From Zanthoxylum bungeanum (taxonomy: Eukaryota; Streptophyta; Magnoliopsida; Sapindales; Rutaceae), in the NCBI GenBank assembly GCA_019454045.1, contig SKCR01037606.1, forward strand, positions 40,521 through 104,520: 64,000 bases of DNA, given 5' to 3'. The notes under the pieces are model-generated. The model ran no database searches and was not told where the DNA came from. It saw only the letters and a list, made by a program, of their open reading frames with translations. The position numbers and the translations under genes were made by a program. Positions within the stretch are counted from its first letter, which is position 1, and every line of letters starts with the position of its first letter. Of this stretch, positions 56,430 through 64,000 are shown in pieces.

Positions 56430-57960
56430 TAGTCAACTGGTCATTCTCAATGGTTCGAAACTCTGAATTTCGACTAGGAAATCTGTTACTGCTAGTCCTA
56501 TCCTTGATATCTTTGGCGCGTAGTGGATTTCATATATCCCCAACTCGATTGACCACTTGGTGAGTCTCCCTGACAGATCTGAATTCAACAGTAACTACCT
56601 GATCAGACAGTTGGTCACCATAATTATGGTATGGGACTTGAAGCAGTGTTATAACTTCTTCTTTGCCATTATTAAGGCCAGTACCATCTTCTCAATCGTG
56701 ATGTACCGATTCTTTAAGTGTAACAACATCTTACTTGTGTAATACACAGGTTGTTGACTCTTATTTTCTTCTTTGACCAACAGTGCACTCACGGCCACTT
56801 GTGGCAAGGCCAGGTACAAGTACATGTCTTCTCCTTCGGTTGGTATTGCAAGCGTAGGGGCCCTGCTAATATATACATTGATCTCTTTCAAGGCCCGACT
56901 CTATTCTTCTCCCCATGCAAGTGTCTTTAATTGTTTGATGCTGTTGAGAAAAGACTTGCATTTGTCAGATATTTTAGACATAAATGGGTTCAAGGCTGAT
57001 ATCTCTCCTGCCAGACTCTGAACCTCATGGACCGTTCAGGGTCCTTAATCACTGATATGGTCTAGAGCTGAGTCAGGTTGGCCTCGATCCATCTCATACT
57101 CACAATATGGCCTAAGAAATGCCCTGTTGATACCCCAAATGCACATTTTAGAGGGTTAAGCTTCATTTGGTATCTCCTGAATACAAGAAGCATTCTTTCA
57201 CGTCTCGAATATGGTCAGAGGCTGCCTTGATCTTTATCACCATATTTTCTATGTAAGCTTCAATTGTTAGTCTGATCAGTCCTTGGAACATTTTGTTGAT
57301 CAGCCTCTGATAAATAGCTCCTGTATTTTTTAATATGAAGGAAATCACCTTGTAACAAAACATACATCTTTCGATGACAAATGAAGTGTGTATCATGTCT
57401 TTTTCATTCTTTCGGATCTGATTGGAGCTTGATTATGAATCCAAGAAGCTCATTCTTTCATACCATGCGGTGACGTCTACTAGCTGGTTTATCTTTGACA
57501 GTGGATAGGTATCTTTTAGAAAGGTCTTGTTAAGGTTAGTAAAGTTGATGCAGACCCCCTCCATTTACCATTCTTCTTAGCTGCCACAACCACTTCGTCA
57601 TTGATGATCATGTTCCTTTTAGAGGCGAATCATCTCTGCTTCTACTTGATTGGTGGAAACTTTGGGTCAATATTAAGGCAATGAGTTGCCTCGACGGGAT
57701 CTACCCTTGTCACGTCACTACGCGTCTATGCAAACAAATCCTTGTTTCTCCATAGCATCTCCATTATCTCTTCATTCTCTTCGGCTGACAACAATGCTCC
57801 TACTTACCAACACCACATTCTCTGGTTCTGTTTTATCTAAAACCATCTCATCTAGATTCTCAATGGTAGAATCTGGACTATCCCGCTCATCCTCCAGGTG
57901 TTTCAGATAGGCTAGTAGGTAATCCTATAATTTCCATTTCTCAACCTCTGTTGGCTTTCT
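56430..57960 (-). pseudogene. pol: GypJ reverse transcriptase and first RNase H
   Basis: RT N-terminal pieces GVCINFTNLNKTFLKDTYPL and INQLVDVTAWYERMSFLDS lie at about 57450-57580. The piece 57163-57396 has CYKVISFILKNTGAIYQRLI and EAYIENMVIKIKAASDHI, where the catalytic YVDD reads YIEN and both aspartates are gone. RNase H at 56649-56891 has LYLYLALPQVAVSALLVKEE and QPVYYTSKMLLHLKNRYITI. Several stops divide the region. The plus-strand frames 56773-57021 and 57686-57910 are shadows. Confidence 0.87.
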
Positions 57961-58079
57961 GATCTCGTTGGACCTCTGTATCTCTCTCTCTGACATCTTG
58001 TGTACTCCTCTCGAGCTGATGTTGTAACATCGACTGGCCTGGGAGGGATAACCCTTGATATTGACGATATACAGCCCAT

Positions 58080-58330
58080 TCGAGGTTGTCATCTCATAAC
58101 TTAGTTTAGGGTTGCTACCACACCCTTCACTTCATGGATACACTTCCGACCTATAATCACATTAACCGGTGATGTAGCATTGATTATCAGAAACTCGATC
58201 GGTACTACCCTCTATGCGGTGTATACCGACAGTGTTATTATCCCCATGGGTTTCACTCTCGCGTTGTTGAATGCTAACATTGGTTTTAGGGTGGGTGAGA
58301 CGAGGTTCTGATGTACCCCCATCATCTGGA
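58080..58330 (-). pseudogene. pol: GypJ protease C-terminal region
   Basis: Minus-strand codons give PIEFLIINATSPVNVIIGRK and CIHEVKGVVA at about 58115-58205. This corresponds to the Tat protease block usually like FxVxDxxSxYNxILGRPxLHxxxAV. The catalytic D-T/S-G segment upstream is not clearly readable. Confidence 0.7.
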
Positions 58331-60277
58331 ATGCTTCCGAGAAGATGATGTCAAAGTTGCTTCCTCTGTCATTAGGATGCAGGACACTATCGCATCTGTT
58401 ATACGTATTTTAATTATGAAAATATATGAATACGCTGGTTTTCGCATGTCCATGAAAGAGATATGTGTCGAGTAGATAGAAGGCCCTGCTCCTGACCTGA
58501 TACAGTTTACCTGAAATCTAAGGGCCCTCATCCGATCCTCTTTTTCTGCAAGTCGACGCTCCAATCTTTGTTGTTTCAAGTGCCCTTCTTTGGGCATGTC
58601 CATCCTTACACAAGAGACATGTGCCAGCCCCCAATATCTTATGAGGTGCTGCTTGGTATTGCTTCAGATCCCTGTTGGGTTCTTTTTCGGTTCTGGTGTT
58701 GCTAGTAGTTGACTTCCCATGGTAGAGTTTCGGCTTCCTGCAAGCTATTCCCATTCAAATATTCTAATAAATTATCATTTTTCATAATTACTTTCAACTG
58801 TTGGTACATGTTCTTATATCTCGCAGTGGTGTGTCTTACTTCCCTATGAAACTTGCAATAAAACCCTTTATCTCGGTATCATTTTGGCACTCTTATCGGC
58901 TATGGTTCCCTTAGCAGACCTTGTGTTTTCACTTTATGGAAGATTTGTTCCTGTGGTAGGGTGAATTCATACACCATCTTGTCATATTCTAACCTCGGTG
59001 TTTGGGATCGAACTTATATATTCCTCTTCCCTCAGTATCTCATGAGGTCTTGACTCATTTCCTGTCTCTCTCTGACTTCTTTTTCCTCGAGTATTGACTC
59101 AGCTAGTTTCTGGTTCTGCCGCTGCGACCTTGATTTTCCACCATGATCGTAGCGGCTTGAGACATCACAGTCCTATTTTCTTTTACCTTTAGTAGGCCCT
59201 CGGCTGTGGTCTGTACTTTTGACATGTCATATGGAGGTGGTTTCATGAACTCTTCTTAAATGTAGGACTTGCTGACTATTCCTCTGACGAAGAAGACTAT
59301 TATTAACTTAGAGTCTAGGCTGTTGACGATGTTCATCTTGTTAACAAACCTCTGTAAGTACTGCCTAGGGGCTCATCATACTTTTGTTCTAGTTGTAGAT
59401 CCTCTATAGTAACTTCGGTGAGACGGTTGTCATAGTACTGCTAGATAAACCTTCACCTCAGGCCTTCAAAACTCCCTATGGACCTTTCTGGCAATTGCAG
59501 GAACCGAGAAAGGGCATTGTCAGTAAGCGTGGTGATGAACATCTTGTACATTAGAGCCTCTTTGATTGTTTCCAGTGAGAGCCTCTATCGAAATTAGACC
59601 ATGTGAGTGACTGGAACTGACTTCACAGTGTATTTGTCAAAGCTGGGTGGGGTGAATGCTCAGGGCTTCAACTCATATTCAATCCATTCTTGGAATGAAG
59701 AGGTGGACATCCCCCTGATTTCCAAGTCAGCTAGGTCTATTGGGGTTTGCACCTGAATGCCTCGGATCATTTTTCGCTATTGCCACCACCAGTTTCTCAT
59801 TGAAAAACTTCTCCTTCTAGTGAATTTCCTTTTTGTTACGACTCATATTCAGGTCTTTGCCTCTCTTTTTATACTCCACCTCTCTCCACGTCCAACCATG
59901 ATCCCTGGAACCCTCTGCATCAAAATCCACATCATCAATCTTGATGGGTCTCTTTCCCTAGGGTCTTTCATTGTGGCACTCTCTCGAACACCCTTCCTCA
60001 TGGAGGTCCTTGATTGCGGCTCTTTCATTCCCCTTCCCATTGTCTTACTGAGGCCAACTCCCTAGATCTGGGCTTCGAGCACCTGATTCTCTTGTTGTAT
60101 GATTCGCAACTGTTCCTGGAGCTATTTTCTCATGGCCTGCATTCGGTCTTCCATCTGCTTCGTCATATCATTCCTGATTACCGAGATATCCATTGTACGT
60201 ATCATATGGTTGGACACTTTTTCCTCCTAATAAGAGGTGGATGCAGAGATTCTAGACTTCTTATTCCTCGGTGCCAT
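58331..60277 (-). pseudogene. gag: GypJ gag
   Basis: A start MAPRNKKSRISASTSY at 60277 is the best candidate and lies only about 100 bases from the LTR. A helical, Gln/Glu-rich N-terminal part follows (MTKQMEDRMQAMRK, QEQLRIIQQENQVLEAQ), then a gag core with WFNEFPSNSIGSFEGLRWRF-like text near 59440-59510 and LTEVTIEDLQLEQKY. Many stops are present. A short readable piece at 58518-58754 contains HGKSTTSNTRTEKEPNRDLK. The plus-strand frames 59757-60065 and 60014-60295 are antisense shadows. Confidence 0.78.
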
Positions 60278-60380
60278 TATTTCTTACTTGATTGAGCAAA
60301 CGTTTTTTGTTTTAGGCTTGGTAATTACAGAAAATCATAAACACAACTTTTCGTTTTAGATTTCCATAAATAGTGCGAAT
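60278..60380 (-). other. GypJ 5' leader
   Basis: About 100 bases between gag start and LTR. On the minus strand the LTR end would be followed by ATTCGCACTATTTATGG; I do not recognise a tRNA complement in it. Confidence 0.5.
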
Positions 60381-62092
60381 TGTTTATACAGTATAACTCT
60401 ACAAATAATAGAATTAAAAGAGGATTATAAAAGTCAGTAAAGAACGCTCTGTTATTTCTTGAATATTAAAATATCGATCCATTATTCCAGGGTTTCTTCC
60501 ACTATTTATAATATCTCATTACAAGGAAAATAGATGACTACGATTATATTCCATTCACGTTTTCCACTAACTGACCCACTCCCTAGAATCTCGGAACCTC
60601 CATATTCTGGGTGATTTTTTAGCTTAAAGAAACAGAAAGTTATTAATTGGCTGTCTATTTCCTTGTTGATAAGATTCGTGCCGTTAGAAAACTGGTATTT
60701 TGGGCTTACTCCTCGCATGATCTTTGCTTGCTTTTTCGGAGAAGGGTCTGAGGCAAAGACCCTACCAATGGGTCCTGAATCCAGGTTCTGAATAGAGGTC
60801 TTGGCTTCAGACCCTAAAGAAGCTTCTGGATCACACCTTGGAGACAGGCCTTCAAAACTAGACTCTGACAGGAGGTCATGTAATCACACTCTGAGAAGTT
60901 ATTGAGATTAGACCTTGACGATAGCTCTGGATCCTCTTTGGAGTGTGTTTGACCATGTGTCATGTGCCTAATTTCTCCCCAAACAGCTCCCCATTTATTC
61001 ACATCATTTTGAAGAAATGGTGGGAACAAACAAATTCGAAGTTGGGCCTTCAATGGTTTTTTTGATGCTATGGGCTTCTTCCTTTTGGGACTTCCGATTT
61101 TTCCTAATCTTTTGATGTCTTATATTTCTTGTGTGTCATCTTCTCGCCTGACCTGGTGGTGTCTCATGAGGAGCGGGATGAGTTCCTCCACAGGCATTAT
61201 GCTCTGAGTGTGGAGGTTTCTAAGCTGAATGAGCAGTTGGAGGGTGCTGACAATCGTCGTCAGAAGGAGCTTGAACTCATGCTCTTTCAATCTCACGTTT
61301 GGTACAACGTCATCAGCCTGGTGAACAGTGTCAAGTGTTATTGCTTGGGCTAGGAAGACCGCATCAAAGACCCTGCTAACAGAACCTACCGGGAGGTCCT
61401 AACGAATATGACACATGTGTTGGGTAGTGGATCAAAATTGTGATCCATATCACCATATCCAAAGTCAGGGCCTCAGGATCAACTTTCTCGACTCATTGGG
61501 GGATGTGGTGAGGGCAGTTCGGGTTTCCAAGATCTTGCGGAGTCCTCAGTGTCGCCACATACCTTTCAATCGATACAGATCTCCCATTTGTCCATTCGGG
61601 GGTAGCTCTCCTCGGGATGATCCTACAGCGGTTGTTCAGGAGGTCTATTATGCTCTTCTGGTCCTGCCAGCTTCTGCTACTTCACCTGCTGACTTTTCGC
61701 CTTCAAATGGTGCAACCACTTCTTCTGCAAGTCCTGATTCTGCAAAAAAACTTGTAAAATAATGTATTATGAATGTTGAACTTGTAAAATAATGTATTAT
61801 GTATGTGGCCTTCGTGTATGCTCTCACTTCTTTTTTCTTTTTTATATGAATAAAATAAGTATTTTCTTTTCAAGTCCGTCTAGTTTTGCATTGACTTTGA
61901 ATAAGAAACCAAGTTATGGTATTGGGTCTCTAAGAAGGTTGGCACATACTCTACTGAGCTATCCTAATCGCATTCGGTTAGAGGAGCAGGACCCTCATGC
62001 ATAGTTTCATCCTCAACAGTGGGTTGTTAGAGTACATGGTCGGGGTGGGTCACCTGCCTCATGAGACTGGAGGATTGGGCCATCCCCATACA
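60381..62092 (-). repeat. GypJ 5' LTR
   Basis: Aligned with the 3' LTR over its length. Just past the alignment end, catgcataggttcatcctc (62091-62109) repeats a piece of the LTR found at 61998-62012 and 52817-52835, so the outer end is disturbed by a small partial duplication. The 5' LTR carries the second copy of the antisense ORF. Confidence 0.82.
61147..61758 (+). CDS. ORF antisense to GypJ, within its 5' LTR
   Basis: Homologous to 51919-52522. The first frame has SHEERDEFLHRHYALSVEVS, LNEQLEGADNRRQKELELML and VNSVKCYCLG before the shared TAG (61351-61353). After a small deletion near 61400 the frame 61415-61762 resumes with VVDQNCDPYHHIQSQG, VRAVRVSKILRSPQ and a Ser/Ala/Pro-rich tail TTSSASPDSAKKLVK. 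The second half is open for 115 codons, longer than in the other LTR. No family recognised. The stop shared by the two copies predates the insertion. Confidence 0.45.
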
Positions 62093-62117
62093 TGCATAGG
62101 TTCATCCTCTTTAACCG

Positions 62118-62184
62118 TGAACGAATAACACTGAATATTGCATCCATAAACAGCTTGAGTTTCATCTGCAACCCCTCATCTATA
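62118..62184. repeat. Right copy of the roughly 60-base duplication flanking GypJ
   Basis: tgaacgaataacactgaata and gagtttcatctgcaacccct match 51088-51147 in the same orientation. 62185-62400 that follows is AT-rich, with a repeated gtgataatttagaa (62270-62305), and shows no gene. Confidence 0.7.
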
Positions 62185-63061
62185 TTAGCACTAGACACAT
62201 TTCCAACTACATCTCTCTCTGCGTAATGAGTTTTACATATTTCTCTCTCAATCAATCACCATTCAAATGTGATAATTTAGAATCCTATGTGATAATTTAG
62301 AACTTTTCCAATCCATTATTTAATTTTATGAATTTTTCCACATATATTAATGTTATACTAAACAGTATACTAACACCATGGGAGATAAGTGATTATACAT
62401 AACTACGAATTAACCCATATTGTTGTTTATGGTTTTTTGAAAGCTATTACCCCAAGAAAGTTTCGGATACCGATGAGGGATAGAGTGAAGATTACACAGG
62501 CCAAAAGTGAAATGGAAAAATGCCCAAGGGCCCAGAAAGGGATGGGATCTGATAGAAAGACTCGACCTCATGGTATAGAGGGGTCTCCTGAGAACAAAGC
62601 GTCTTAAAGACGAAACAAGTTGTGATACCGACTCGACCACATAATGATTGATGATTTGGGGTTTCCTGAGAAATTATAGAAGCCGACCCGAGGAGTTACT
62701 TGTGTGACCCAACCTAATTGAAGAGGGGCAAGACTGATGAATACCATCCACCTTGGTAACCCGACCCAAGGAACGAAGATGGGATCAAAGGTCGGCCAGT
62801 ATTGAGGCCATGTGACATATGCCCTACCTGAAATGGTGTGCTTCTAGAAGGCTAATTCTGGTGGAAGAAAAGCAACAGTTCACAGAGATTGTAGGCCCTG
62901 CCAGCTGCCAAAGGCCGATACAATGGCAAGACAGTGGCAGAGCAAAGCCGCCAAAGGTCGCATAGGCCGGTGCAGTAGCATAGGAATCAAAGGATCTGAT
63001 TAGCTAAATTGAGGATGGTTGAGGATGACAGAGACTGTAATGATGATCTTGTGACCCGAGC

Positions 63062-63106
63062 TGACGTCAGAGTCGGTATAATAGTGGATTTGGAAGCCTA
63101 TATAAA
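63062..63106 (+). promoter_or_regulatory. LTR-K promoter: TGACGTCA palindrome and TATA box
   Basis: TGACGTCA (63062-63069) is a full palindromic bZIP-type site. TATATAAA (63099-63106) lies 29 bases downstream, followed by a leader-like sequence. The pair, in this order and spacing, is a plausible core promoter on the plus strand. Confidence 0.6.
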
Positions 63107-63182
63107 GGGGTTGAAGTCACAAATTCAAGGGTTAGCAAAATTCGCATCTCACAATTTGTAAAAGCCAAGAGGTTGGAAAGCT

Positions 63183-63207
63183 AGAGAGAGAGAGAGAGAG
63201 AGAGAGA
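63183..63207. repeat. (GA)n microsatellite
   Basis: About twelve GA units in the presumed transcribed part of LTR-K, downstream of the TATA box. Confidence 0.95.
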
Positions 63208-63440
63208 AAGTTGATCAGTCATCCTATCATTGGAGAGAATTGTAAAAGGCTTGTGTAAGGCTCGAGATGTTTCATAACTGTAGTTCATCCCCCCACTTGT
63301 AGTTGGGGTCGGTCTTGACCTCGATCAGTAATAAAATATCTCTCTTTCTCCCGTGGACGTAGGTTGGAGCCACTCTCCGCCGAACCACGTAAATCTCTGT
63401 GTTCATCCTATCTGCTTGCTAAATTTGTGTGGTACCCTGC

Positions 63441-63780
63441 TAACTAAACAAATTTACAATTGAGGGAGATTTGTTCAAGAGGTGAATTCTCTATTTGACC
63501 ATTCAAACAAAAAATCGGTCTTCAACACATCTAGGGGAGGTATATAAAAAATAACTCCTTGACAAAGACATCAAAGAAAAAACAAATATTGCTTGAAAAA
63601 ATTAGTTTTCTATCTATACTGTCAGAAAATGATGTAACGACATAAATCAAAGATTTTTTTAAAAGTGTAATTTTGCTATATCTCAGGGAGGTATGTAAAA
63701 ATAATCGCAAGAATTTATATTGAAGTGGAACTAAAATTGCCCAGCTCGTCGTTGCGTGTAGGTGGCAATATGCTGCGCAA
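63441..63780. other. No gene seen
   Basis: AT-rich sequence with poly-A/T runs. The minus-strand frame 63531-63788 shows no recognisable motif or repeat and I do not support it. Confidence 0.5.
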
Positions 63781-63785
63781 AGACG

Positions 63786-63985
63786 CAATTAGAGATGGTA
63801 ATTTCGCCCATAAATTCGTAAATCCGTAAAAACCCACCCATAATGGGTAGGATTTGGTAAATATTTAAGCGGGCGGGTTTGGTAATTTAAAACAAAATCC
63901 GTTGCGGGTTTGGTAATTAAGCAAAATCAGCGGATACCCGCAGTGGGTATCCGCTACCCGCAAGCTTAATTTTTTATTTTATTTT
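63786..63985. repeat. Repeat-rich tail resembling a plant DNA-transposon end
   Basis: Starts near attagagatggtaatttcg and contains three copies of gggtttggtaat-like words, aacccacccataatgggt, and a perfect 10-base inverted repeat gcggataccc/gggtatccgc (63930-63939 and 63945-63954). Such GGTAAT plus ACCCGC-rich ends are common in plant hAT-type nonautonomous elements. Assignment is inference, since the rest of the element lies beyond the window. Confidence 0.4.
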
Positions 63986-64000
63986 ATATCTTTAGGGCAA

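Larger units (their letters stand above)
51150..62092 (-). mobile_element. GypJ: minus-strand Ty3/Gypsy element of Tat type
   Basis: LTRs of about 1.7 kb at each end (51150-52910 and 60381-62092), with gag, protease, RT, RNase H, a second RNase H and integrase read right to left. The order RT-RNase H-integrase defines Gypsy. The LYLYLALPQVAVSALLVKEE segment and the extra RNase H are marks of the Tat lineage. The 3' untranslated region holds a tandem array. All domains carry stops and lost catalytic residues. I could not find a convincing primer site or polypurine tract, and the LTR ends are approximate. Confidence 0.87.
62401..63440 (+). repeat. LTR-K: degraded LTR-like segment with promoter
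   Basis: Not a gene. It has tgttgtttatgg near 62421, a long GC-richer U3-like part with repeated cgacccgagg/cgacccaagg words, a TATA box, an AATAAA at 63330-63335, and a tail with cccgtggacgtaggttgga and ccgaaccacgtaaatctctg. That tail is typical of the U5 part of several plant Gypsy LTRs. A second LTR is not in the window, so it is either a solo LTR or the edge of an element running beyond it. Ends are uncertain. Confidence 0.55.

Noticed and set aside
1..64000. A novel multi-gene defence or metabolic system
   Set aside because: Every recognisable protein segment is a retrotransposon gag or pol piece or an antisense ORF of GypJ; no operon-like set or host gene was found.

Overview
This 64-kb window is plant genomic DNA, probably from a dicot: AT-rich, with no host protein gene, tRNA or rRNA that I can recognise. 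Almost all of it is a nested stack of LTR retrotransposons. Most are Ty1/Copia elements with LTRs of about 2 kb and a tRNA-iMet-type primer-binding site (TGGTATCAGAGC or close variants). One is a Ty3/Gypsy element of the Tat type. All coding regions are broken by stops and frameshifts, so nothing here looks autonomous. I use working names CopA to CopH, CopX, SoloC, GypJ and LTR-K.

Layout. 1-20416 is CopA (+), whose 5' LTR starts before the window and is split by CopB (-, 1257-13577). CopB carries SoloC (9314-11472) in its leader, with a perfect 5-bp target duplication. CopA itself sits in the 5' leader of an older minus-strand Copia, CopX, whose body lies left of the window. Pieces of CopX reappear at 20417-20747, 29412-29700 and 50903-51087. 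CopD (-, 20748-29411) is inserted about 30 bp from the CopX primer-binding site. The CopX LTR was then entered by CopF (+, 5' LTR and leader about 29700-31900, 3' LTR end 50306-50902). CopH (+) entered the CopF 3' LTR. CopE (-, about 32003-38431) and CopG (+, 38515-47977, with perfect GAATA duplications) both entered the RNase H region of CopH. One large deletion explains why CopF internal, CopH 5' and CopE 3' sequences are all missing at about 31.9-32.0 kb.

Right part. 51150-62092 is GypJ, a minus-strand Tat-type Gypsy element. Its gag, protease, reverse transcriptase, RNase H, second RNase H and integrase remnants are in the usual order. Its 3' untranslated region holds a roughly 98-bp tandem array, and both LTRs carry a matching antisense ORF. 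From 62.1 kb to the end are a degraded LTR-like promoter segment with a bZIP palindrome and TATA box (LTR-K), and a hairpin-rich, transposon-end-like tail.

The least expected structure is in the Copia leaders. A short motif (core GCCAAAG...GTCA) recurs four times at nearly constant spacing between the primer-binding site and gag. It is kept in CopE, CopF and CopG, and a related form occurs in CopB and CopD. A second copy of the polypurine-tract sequence (AGTGGGAG) lies after it. The LTRs of CopB, SoloC, CopD and CopH also share a run of consecutive short palindromes. All calls are from reading and visual alignment; percentages and exact ends away from TG/CA termini are approximate.
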